Below are positions 28,555-36,426 of a DNA stretch of 36,426 nucleotides, piece by piece. Numbering within the stretch: the stretch's first letter is position 1; each line of letters starts with the position of its first letter. Made by a program: the position numbers and the translations under genes. Source of the stretch: Triparma columacea (lineage: Eukaryota; Sar; Bolidophyceae; Parmales; Triparmaceae); the NCBI GenBank assembly GCA_030267965.1, contig BRYA01000586.1, positions 1 through 36,426 of the forward strand, in the 5' to 3' direction. The notes under the pieces are model-generated. The model worked only from the letters and a program-made list of their open reading frames with translations, searched no databases and had not been told where the DNA came from.

Positions 28555-29190
28555 CAGTTGAGAGGTCAGGGGATTGGGGGTGTTCCGTTCGTACCAAGGG
28601 TATTTAATTGGTAAAAGGGGTATTTATGTTATGATAGGTGTCGATCAAGGAAGGTATGTAGATGATACCGATGAATTGCTGGTCAAAATCCTTGCTTCAT
28701 TTTATGAAAAAATGTGATCAAAAAAATGATTTTTAGAAATAGACAACATGTGTCTCTAAAGTCAATGAATATTGAGTAAGTGTCAATTTGATAAATGTAT
28801 ACTTTAATGTTTTTTAAATTATTTAAAGCATATTGAAGGAATCTTAATTTTATTTGGTGAATTATATTACATATTTACAGCTTAATATTTGCATTATATA
28901 TATAATATACATAATGCAAATATCTAAGTGAGAATTGGATATAATATTACAATTTTAAAATTCACTAATAACAAAGGTTTTCTCCTCCATACTTTTGAAT
29001 GCTATCTTCATTTGTATATGTATATGTATCAAAATGAAATAAATTAAGAATTGCACGAATCTAATCGAGCATTACGAAAGGACGCAAAAAAATATGGTCT
29101 AAATTCACAGGTTGTGTACAGGTTGCTATTACGTATATTTGGGAACTGTTGTTTCATATTAATTCTTGAGGCATCCTATTCGACCTACAA
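28555..29190. other. AT-rich divergent intergenic region
   Basis: This is about 640 bases of markedly AT-rich DNA between the start of the PrmA-like gene (minus) and the beta-propeller gene (plus). It must hold both promoters. No coding frame or RNA gene is recognisable. A 13-bp inverted repeat sits at 28885-28923. Confidence 0.7.
28885..28923. repeat. 13-bp perfect inverted repeat in AT-rich spacer
   Basis: The arms ATATTTGCATTAT (28885-28897) and ATAATGCAAATAT (28911-28923) flank a 13-base TA-rich centre. Each arm contains an octamer-like ATTTGCAT / ATGCAAAT sequence. Confidence 0.9.
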
Positions 29191-32100
29191 ATGACTTCTG
29201 TTTTGAAATTGTTACAGAGCAGTGGTGAAAAAAAGGTCAAGATCCTCCGAGCCCATCGAACGAAGCCTCTTGTGTTAGCTTCCCAGCAGGAGACGTCGGT
29301 GATAGAGGTGTTCGACTACGAGAAGTTAACGTGTGTGTGTAGGTTTCCTCCTCTACCGTCCTATACGCAAGTACACCAGCTGCATTGGGTTGATCGTTCT
29401 ACCCTTTCCTCCGTGAATGTGAGGGTGAGTGATGTATTATGATGAGAGGTGGACTGAGAGGTGATCTATCACGAGATTTCTCTTTCTCGGTCCTCCACTC
29501 ACCCCTCCCTCCCCCCTCCCCCCCCCTTCGCCACTTCCTCCCCTCTCCAGCGACCTGATGCCCCAGATAACATTTTGGCTGTGGTGGACACCGGCCTCGT
29601 CCTCCTGTCCCTCCCATGCATGAACCTAACGACGGATGTGACGTTTGTTCCTCTGTCTTCCCTGAGTTTCCCTCCCAATGCTAGGCTTTGCTCTTTGCCA
29701 GTGAGCGACACAATCTTTGCTGTCGGTGCTAGTGGGAACAGCAGCGTTGGGTTCTTTGATTTTGTTTCAAAGAAGATTTGCCAGAGGTTGAATGTTGGGC
29801 ACCGTCACCACCACAGACCCTCTGTGATGGGTGGAGGTGAGAACTGAATTCAGTGGTCGCCTCCCCATCTTTCCCCCCTCCCCCCTCTCATTCCACTCCC
29901 CCACCCCCACTCTTACAGGCTCCCACGTGAAGGACTCCGGGCACGGCTCCGTTATCGACTTGGTGTCGGTGGAGCCCTACGTTCCTTCCTCCGTCTCTTC
30001 ACTGTCCTCTTATGACGCCTCAGTCCGATCTCAGCTACTGGTGGTATACGACACCGGTTATGCCTTCCTTTACTCCCTTGAGGTGGTTGGAAATATAATA
30101 CCTCCCAACTCTTCCCCCGTGAATCGAGTAGATGGCCTCGAAAAGGGCTCTCCGATGGTCGGTTACTGTGCCGTTCGGAATCTCATCTTTGCCACCCTGA
30201 GCGAGAAAAATGTGAGTTTGTTGCCGTTCGTGATAGCTGGTTGGCCATAATCGATCATCTCGTTCGATCTCGTTCGTCTCATTCGTTGTTCGTCTTACGT
30301 CCTTTTTGCCGCACGCCCCTCCCTTCCCCAGTGTGTCGGCGTCTTCCAGAATTCCAACCAAAAAACCCCGCTAGAATTTGGCAAGAGTCCTCCTCCTCTC
30401 CCCCTGTTAAAGAAGGTCGTTCTTCCCTATAATTCGCCAACGGGCCTTGGTGAGTGTTGACGCAGGCCGGATTTATACATGCTATTCCCATGTCTCCCAT
30501 GAAGAAATTTGATCAAATCTGAATCGCACACTATGATTTAAAATCTACGGTTCAAGAGATTAAACCAAAAAATACCGAGGAGAACCGACCAACACTTGTT
30601 CGTCGTTCGCAATCCGGCACTCCCCTCCCCCCCCCCCTTCACTCAACCCCCGCCTGCCCCTCTCCCCCCGCCCCTCTCCCCCCACCCCCAGTCCTATCCT
30701 GCGACACCTCAATCCCGAATATGACCCTTCTTTCCACCACAAAATTCTCACCAACCGTAACATTCTCCACCCCAACAACTCCCTCTGTGCACGCCATTGA
30801 TGTCCAATCGATGCTGCCTTTCGTCTTCAAGAAGAGCAGGGACAACCCAACGCCCAAGCAGGTGAGAAGGGGACAAGGCACAGAAGAACGGGACAAAGCA
30901 ATATAGCAATGCCGCGAAAAGGCGACTCCACATTCCGCACCCTTCCATCGCCCTCTCCGTATCCTTCCATTCCTAACCCCCCCTCCCATGGCAGCTCAAG
31001 ATTTACGAGGTTACCCCGACGGCTGACCCCTGTACAATCCTTCTCGGGACGAACCATGGCGTAATGGTTCTCGCAGCGCTCTTCTCCGACGCTTCGTACC
31101 AGTCGACAGCATCAATTTCCTCGTCCACCTTCTTTCACATCAACGAGAGGGGTCTCATCAGTATGCGGGAAGGGCTTGACTCGGCGGACAATGCCGTCCT
31201 TCAGGTGAGCATGCGCGCGCCTGGCACTAGCAACTCATTTGTTGACTAGACACCCTGCCTCTCCTCCCTAAACCCCCCGCCCCTCCCCCCCCCCCCAAGG
31301 CCCCCTTTCAAAGCCCAAATGCCCTCTTTCCCCTACCCCGCCTCATAGTCTCCCCGTCAAAGAAATACTTGGCCATTAAACACAACGTTTCTCTCTTCAT
31401 AATGCACATTAACACAAGGAAAATAGGTGAGGAGACCCATCCTCCAGACGCCACCCCCTCCCCCCCCACCTCCCTAACTCATCACTTTACCCCACACCAC
31501 CCAGTCCACACCGAAACCATCTCTGTCTCCGACTTCGCCTGGGTCGGATTCGACAATTACTTCGCCGTTTCCGAGCTCGATAAATCAAAATCTAAGTGCG
31601 ATGCAAGGTGAGAATGGGCTAGCATCGAATTCAATCGACCAAGAATCGACCCAGCGCTCTTAGCAAACCTTCGGTCTTAGATTAACCCCCCCCTTTCCGC
31701 CCCCCCTCCGCATCAACGTATTTTTCTTGTTCTCTTTCCGCCCCCCTTAGCCAAACTGCTAGCTCGAAGCGACGGTCTATCTTCCATTCCTCCAAGTCCA
31801 AGAACGATGAAAACGAGGAGCGAAAGGTCCATCACGATCACTCCAAGGTGCTCCTGAAGTTCATTTCCGAGGCCGATGGTGCTACCACAAATCTTGGGGA
31901 GATTGAAACCCGAGGGGTCGCTTTAAGGATGTACGGGGGACCGACCCTGAACATAACTACCAAAATGCAAAACTCCCAGTTTTACTCCTTCGTCAAGAGC
32001 AAGGGCAGCGGAGAGCCCACGCTCAAAGCCGTCGGGCCAGCACTCCCGGCGCCATCTGCCATTGCATGGAGCGAGTCATCCACCCGCTTCGCCTTCCTCT

Positions 32101-32588
32101 TAAACACGACAGTCTTTATATACTCTACCTCCCCCCTTCAACTTTGTGCCTGCTCTAAGGTGGACACGACCAACTCCTTTGATGACAGCCAGGTTGCCTC
32201 CATGAAATTCATTGAGGAGACCCTCTTCGTGAGCACCAAGAACAGTGTCGTCTGCTGTTTCATCTCACAAGGAATTGTGGAAGTCTGGACACTAGCAAGT
32301 TCAGAATTTACGCTCGTAGGCACTCCGGGGATGAGCAAGGCTACCGCATCAAAACGAAAAACCATAGGAAGCGAGGGGCCGCTCGTTCAATACCTCCCCT
32401 TTCCGTCCCCAGAGATCGTCGGGGTTGTCGGCACCAACCTCGTGCTATGGAACTGCCTGGATATGTCAACGTTTCATGTGAAACTCGATAATCCACTACT
32501 CAAGTCCGCCTTACTAGCAGCAGCTGGTGAAACAGAGAGGAGCGTTCGTGTTCTCGCCAGATCTCAAGGGGGAGACAGTACGAGGTGA
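29191..32588 (+). CDS. Beta-propeller (WD40-like) protein, nine exons
   Basis: Nine exons join in phase to 792 residues: 29191-29424, 29551-29836, 29919-30211, 30332-30449, 30692-30861, 30995-31204, 31300-31426, 31505-31607 and 31751-32588. Repeated beta-strand patterns typical of propeller blades are visible (KPLVLASQQETSVIEVFDYE, DNILAVVDTGLVLLSLP, SQLLVVYDTGYAFLYSLE, PCTILLGTNHGVMVLAAL, KKYLAIKHNVSLFIMHI and SSTRFAFLLNTTVFIYS). They lack strong WD dipeptides. The segment DFAWVGFDNYFAVSELDKSKS, followed by a basic Ser-rich insert and then a second strand series, loosely recalls coatomer-alpha and TSET (TTRAY) second propellers. That assignment is tentative because the solenoid tail of those proteins is absent. 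It may be a trafficking coat-like or scaffold protein. A possible poly(A) signal AATAAA lies at 32595. Confidence 0.72.
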
Positions 32589-33418
32589 CATGACAATAAA
32601 ACCGCACCGCGTTTAATTAGCAAAATGTCTTATTATTGCTTTGACCCCGACCATTACGGTGGACAGCAAAAGGGTGGAAAGGAAGGAGAGGATCGGGGGG
32701 ATCGGACTGGGGAAAATAGGGGTGCTTGTTGTCGTCAGATACACCGGACTGAATAGGGGGGGGGAGGGAGGAGAGGGAGGAAGTTTTTATGTCTATACAT
32801 TAAATATATGGATATATATATATAGAAGAAGGAACTCGACAGTAAGATGAGTTGCTACGAATCTTGTGAGTAATCAAGGGCAAATTGTGTTGCCTTGCCA
32901 AACTTGCGCTGTGAGGAGAGATTATCGACTATAGCGGTTGTATAATACTAACGAAGCAAAAACGAACCACCACAACACAAATAAATTGACGGAAGACGGT
33001 GACAAGGGATTTAAAAACTAGGACATCTCGAGGCTGGCCTTGTCGACAACTTCTTGGGACCGTTGGAGGAGTGGGGCTACGGGACGTGTGGTTAGGAGGT
33101 AAGCTGGGAGGGCGGGTGATCGGGAGAGGGGGGAGAGAGTGGGGGAAGTGGCGAGGGGAGGGAGGAATGAGGGAGGAAGGGGAGGGAGGAGGAAAAGACC
33201 GAGGAAAGACCGAGATTTGGGAGAGGAGCCCCAACGCCTTTTCTCTCTGTTGCTGCTGGGCTTTGGAATGGGTGATTTTGGGGAAAATATAAATACGCTC
33301 ACTTAACGAATACGCCGTTTTATGATATCTCTACTCACACCTAAAAACGTCGCTCCGCCACCTTTTTTACGCACGTCGATCGCGAACGCATGATTTTCAG
33401 CACCCAATCAAGATCGTC
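32589..33418. other. Intergenic region of about 830 bases, no gene seen
   Basis: It starts with a likely polyadenylation signal (AATAAA, 32595-32600) for the upstream gene. A TA-repeat lies near 32803-32824, and there is a purine-rich, G-run strip on the plus strand at about 33096-33200. The last 100 bases before the next ATG are AT-richer and probably carry the promoter of the START-repeat gene. Small frames on both strands lack coding character, and no tRNA-like fold was seen. Confidence 0.6.
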
Positions 33419-36400
33419 ATGGAGGGCGAGGTTGAAGCAGATGCGGAAGTCGTGAATGACGCCGGCGAGACCAACTATGCCTCCGAGCCCCCCTCAGGCC
33501 CCAATCACGCACCCTCCGCAATACGCGGTCCCGTAGATATCGATTACACAGCTCTTGGACCCGAGCAAGGCAAACTTGTGAAGCTTCTTGAGGAGAGAGG
33601 AGCCGTTGAAGGCCTCATCGACACTTCCACCGGCGACGATGTGAAAGTTTTGGGGGTCGCCGGTATTTTCCACTACGAGCGCGACAAGATCATTGACTTT
33701 CTCCTCACCGATTGTGAGCAGGGCAAGTTCCGAAGAAAGACCCTCCAGGAGTATGACGAAGAGGAAGGAGTCATTCACAGACTCGTCTACTGGCAGCATT
33801 ACGGCAGCGGGAATAAGTTTGTCGAATTTCTCCTCGACGTCAAAGTCGTCTCTCCTGTCAAATCGACAAACATTATGGAATTAACATCCCTCGACGAGGA
33901 CGACATTTCTGATGAGGCAAATGCGATGCTTGTCGAAATTCTAGCGTCAATAAAGACCAAGACTGTCAAGCGAGGTGTCATTGATGGGGAGCTCAGCTTC
34001 ACTGACTTTGAGTTTGGACAAAGTGCAGTCACCATGGTGGGAACTCTTAAGGCAGAGGAGAGGGTTACAGGGACAAAATCGGAAGTTGGCATTAGCACAA
34101 ACAAAAGCTCAAAGAGTGCGCGCCCTAGTTTCATAAGTGCGCGCCCTAGTTTCAAGAGTGCGCGCCCTAGTTTCAAAAGTGACGGGACAAAGTACACCAA
34201 GTCTGCCTATACCTCATTGAAGGGAATTCTCAATGATGTCATGAATGAGTTCAGACAGTCTGCTGTCATTGACGAGCGGAGGAAGAAGCACTTTGTAGAA
34301 TTCGTCATACCCAATGTGCCAACTCTTACTGAGGAAGAGGACGGGATGCTGGAAAGTGTCGCAGGGCTGGAGGAGGAACTCTACAAGAAGGGAAAGAGAG
34401 TCAAGGGGACACTGAAGGAGGGTATTGACAAGTTCCTGTGGAGAGAGGGGGACAAGGTATGGGCAGCCTTTGGGGTCATTGTGGACAAGTCTGCAGAGGC
34501 TGTGTTGGCTGAGCTAAGTTTAGGCGACACTTACACTTATGCAAGAAACCATCGGAAGGAGAACGGCAATCTGCCTAGGGTTATTAGAAATAATGTCGAT
34601 GGAACTAGAAGTCACCATCAACACCAAGGAGTTCACCTGCCTAGTCCAGCAAAAGACCGTCTGTTCGAAGCCTGGTTTACTTGGAAGGAAATTAAGTTGA
34701 GCAGTGGCAGGGCAGCCTACTTGTTGGGGTTTGTGCCGCTGACAGAGTACCCAGGAGGAGATTTTAAGGACCTCAGCAAGAAAGGATTTGTGCTAGCAGA
34801 GACTAAAGGTGCCTACTTCTTCGATGAGATCACTCCAAATGTCTGCAGAGTGACACGCGTTCAAACAATCAATCTGAAATTTAGTGGCCTTCATAAGTCA
34901 GTGATGGACAAAGCCATTGACTACCTTGCAAAGAATCAGCTTGTTGAGGCCAACAGGTTGCAGGAGAAATTCAAGAGGAATGGGAAGGAGGTTGATGCTG
35001 AGGTCAGGGGGGCCTTGGTGGAGAGGATGAGAGAGGGCGTTGAGTTGGAGGAGGACCAGAAGAAGGTGTTTGGGGAGTTGGAGGAGCTCTTTGGTGGTGA
35101 GGAGGAAGAAGGGTGGGGGCATCTCGAGTCACCTTACGAGGGAGTGAAGATGCAGATCAAGTACAAGGAGCAGAAGAAAAGGGGAAAGACACTCGGTTTT
35201 GGAAGAGCCGAGTGTGCTGCCGACTGCTCAGCCGAGGAAGCAGCTGCTTGGTTCTTTGAGTACTGCAGCAGGGAGAGGATGGTAATGAGCCTTGAGGAAG
35301 GGGCCCCTGCAAGGCTGGAGATGAGGAAGGGTGGCAAGGGAAGGGTAAATGAGAAGCTGTTTGCAACAGTCAAGAAACTTCGCTTCCCTCTTCACGAGAG
35401 AGAGTTTGTGTTGAGGTTTGTATGGCAGAGGGGACACCGAGATGGCAACATGTCTGTGGCATTTGTCCCAGCTGAGGAAAAGGTTGACTATGGGGGAAAC
35501 CTTGGAAAGCTTGTGCGGGCAACAACTAGTGGAATTTTTACTGCAAAGAACATTGAGGACCTAGATGGTGTTCACCAGTGTAAACTCACATATACCCAAT
35601 TTATGGATGCAGGGGGGCACATTCCAGTAAAAGTGGTCCACAGAACAATACCAAGAGGACTAAGTGCAATAGCAACACTAAGGGACTCCTTCAATCGGGA
35701 TGAAGAGGTTGATAAAACTACACTGGCCTCACTTGCCAACATTATCAAGAATGTGCATCAAGATTATACAGATGAGGAGGAGGAGGCAATCAGGAAGGGG
35801 AAAAAGTTTTATAAGAAATGCGAGGAGGATGAGAATTTTGATGATTTGAAGAGTCCTGATGAGAGGGTCAAGATGAAGCTAGTTTATGTTGATGGGGCAA
35901 GCAGTGGGACTGGTTTTGCCACTACTGTAGTTGATGCTAGTGTGGAGGAGTGTGCTGCACATGAGTACATTCATGACTCAAGAGCATTCCGTAAAACTTC
36001 AAAGGAGCGAGGGATCACTGAGTACCACGTCAAAAATGTGAATGACCACACCTTTTATTACAGCACAACAAGGAATCTTGGTGGTCTCCCTGGTTTTGCT
36101 CCTCGTGATGCGAGGAGTAAAGTTACCTGGTTCAAGCAAGATGACGGCAAAGTTATCATTGATGTCACTGATGCAGACCAACTTCAGAAAGACTTTCCAG
36201 TAAAGACTGGAAATATTGTATTGAAGGCACACACAGTACGGGTGTTTGAGCCGCTTGACCCTATTGGAGGTGTGCCACAAACATCAGTCACTTTCGCATG
36301 TAAGGCAGATCTGGGTGGTGTCATTTTCTCTTCCATTGTGAACAAGATTGCACCAAGGTTTCTTGGAGTAGTCTCAGTCTTGAGGAAAAAGTTTGACAAC

Positions 36401-36426
36401 AGCAAAGAGATTGGTGCCTTCAAGAG
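33419..36426 (+). CDS. Multi-module START-like domain protein, 3'-partial
   Basis: One uninterrupted frame of more than 1000 codons begins at ATG 33419 (MEGEVEADAEVV) and runs off the right edge. It has no intron, unlike most neighbours. Related modules with START/SRPBCC character recur. A degenerate one lies near residues 80-190 (IFHYERDKIIDFLL). Others start near 400 (WFTWKEIKLSSGRAAYLLGF), near 650 (FVLRFVWQRGHRDGNMSVAF) and near 815 (TGFATTVVDASVEECAAHEY, with YYSTTRNLGGLPGF), the last being cut by the window end. Acidic/basic helical linkers join them, and a three-fold SARPSFK repeat lies near residue 235. START domains bind lipids or sterols, so a multivalent lipid-sensing or transfer role is possible. 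No membrane segment or enzyme domain is visible in this part. Downstream domains may lie outside the window. Confidence 0.82.
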   Translation, partial: MEGEVEADAEVVNDAGETNYASEPPSGPNHAPSAIRGPVDIDYTALGPEQGKLVKLLEERGAVEGLIDTSTGDDVKVLGVAGIFHYERDKIIDFLLTDCEQGKFRRKTLQEYDEEEGVIHRLVYWQHYGSGNKFVEFLLDVKVVSPVKSTNIMELTSLDEDDISDEANAMLVEILASIKTKTVKRGVIDGELSFTDFEFGQSAVTMVGTLKAEERVTGTKSEVGISTNKSSKSARPSFISARPSFKSARPSFKSDGTKYTKSAYTSLKGILNDVMNEFRQSAVIDERRKKHFVEFVIPNVPTLTEEEDGMLESVAGLEEELYKKGKRVKGTLKEGIDKFLWREGDKVWAAFGVIVDKSAEAVLAELSLGDTYTYARNHRKENGNLPRVIRNNVDGTRSHHQHQGVHLPSPAKDRLFEAWFTWKEIKLSSGRAAYLLGFVPLTEYPGGDFKDLSKKGFVLAETKGAYFFDEITPNVCRVTRVQTINLKFSGLHKSVMDKAIDYLAKNQLVEANRLQEKFKRNGKEVDAEVRGALVERMREGVELEEDQKKVFGELEELFGGEEEEGWGHLESPYEGVKMQIKYKEQKKRGKTLGFGRAECAADCSAEEAAAWFFEYCSRERMVMSLEEGAPARLEMRKGGKGRVNEKLFATVKKLRFPLHEREFVLRFVWQRGHRDGNMSVAFVPAEEKVDYGGNLGKLVRATTSGIFTAKNIEDLDGVHQCKLTYTQFMDAGGHIPVKVVHRTIPRGLSAIATLRDSFNRDEEVDKTTLASLANIIKNVHQDYTDEEEEAIRKGKKFYKKCEEDENFDDLKSPDERVKMKLVYVDGASSGTGFATTVVDASVEECAAHEYIHDSRAFRKTSKERGITEYHVKNVNDHTFYYSTTRNLGGLPGFAPRDARSKVTWFKQDDGKVIIDVTDADQLQKDFPVKTGNIVLKAHTVRVFEPLDPIGGVPQTSVTFACKADLGGVIFSSIVNKIAPRFLGVVSVLRKKFDNSKEIGAFK
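34115..34177 (+). repeat. Three 21-bp in-frame tandem repeats
   Basis: Three 21-base units starting AGTGCGCGCCCTAGTTTCA lie at 34115, 34136 and 34157 and encode SARPSFI, SARPSFK and SARPSFK. They differ only in the last two or three bases, so the amplification is recent. The unit is more GC-rich than the surrounding gene. Confidence 0.95.

Noticed and set aside
33390..33418. Upstream ATG before the START-array gene
   Set aside because: It is out of frame with the long coding frame and gives only a short peptide. ATG 33419 opens the long frame.
1..36426. CRISPR arrays, tRNA or rRNA genes, integrated virus
   Set aside because: No regularly spaced direct repeats with unique spacers, no clover-leaf with conserved arms, and no rRNA or viral hallmark genes were seen by eye on either strand. 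A tRNA scan would be needed to exclude intron-bearing tRNAs fully.

Overview
The window is nuclear DNA from an intron-rich, gene-dense eukaryotic alga. The best clue to lineage is an aureochrome (bZIP plus LOV) at 3740-5520, a photoreceptor class known only from photosynthetic stramenopiles (ochrophytes). SCAR/WAVE, HECT ligase, coatomer-like, EF-hand and START-domain genes fit a free-living protist. A bolidophyte/Parmales-type alga is a reasonable guess, but the sequence does not prove it. Introns are mostly 60-250 bp with GTGAG/GTAAG donors, CTAAC/CTAAT-like branch-point motifs and C-rich 3' ends. I built exon models by matching splice sites with reading phase, so each multi-exon model given here is frame-consistent unless I say otherwise.

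Left part (1-11.2 kb): a very GC-rich, unrecognised gene with two near-identical twin introns; a decayed, truncated piece of a coatomer beta-prime (COPB2/SEC27) gene on the minus strand; the aureochrome; a secreted or plastid-type UDP-glycosyltransferase (minus); and, head-to-head with it across about 100 bp, a long coiled-coil protein with a possible Hook-like N-terminus.

Middle part (11.2-25.5 kb): a SPRY-HECT E3 ubiquitin ligase (minus); the C-terminal part of a multi-pass membrane protein interrupted by a 751-base assembly gap; a palindrome-rich strip beside the gap; an intronless XPG/FEN1-like nuclease; a START-like plus PDZ protein; a small Ser/Arg-rich EF-hand-like protein (minus); and a three-EF-hand coiled-coil protein (minus).

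Right part (25.5-36.4 kb): a SCAR/WAVE-type Arp2/3 activator, a PrmA-like (ribosomal protein L11) methyltransferase (minus), a nine-exon beta-propeller-type protein, and an intronless gene longer than 3 kb with repeated START-like modules that runs off the right edge.

The genes do not form an operon-like pathway. They are individually transcribed housekeeping, signalling and cytoskeletal genes packed head-to-head and tail-to-tail with 50-200 bp spacers. The most unusual thread is the introns themselves. Two are 136/137 identical, one is bounded by about 40-bp imperfect inverted repeats, and several unrelated genes share a TTCGCTCGTCGC-like intron end. Together these suggest introner-type, transposon-like intron gain.
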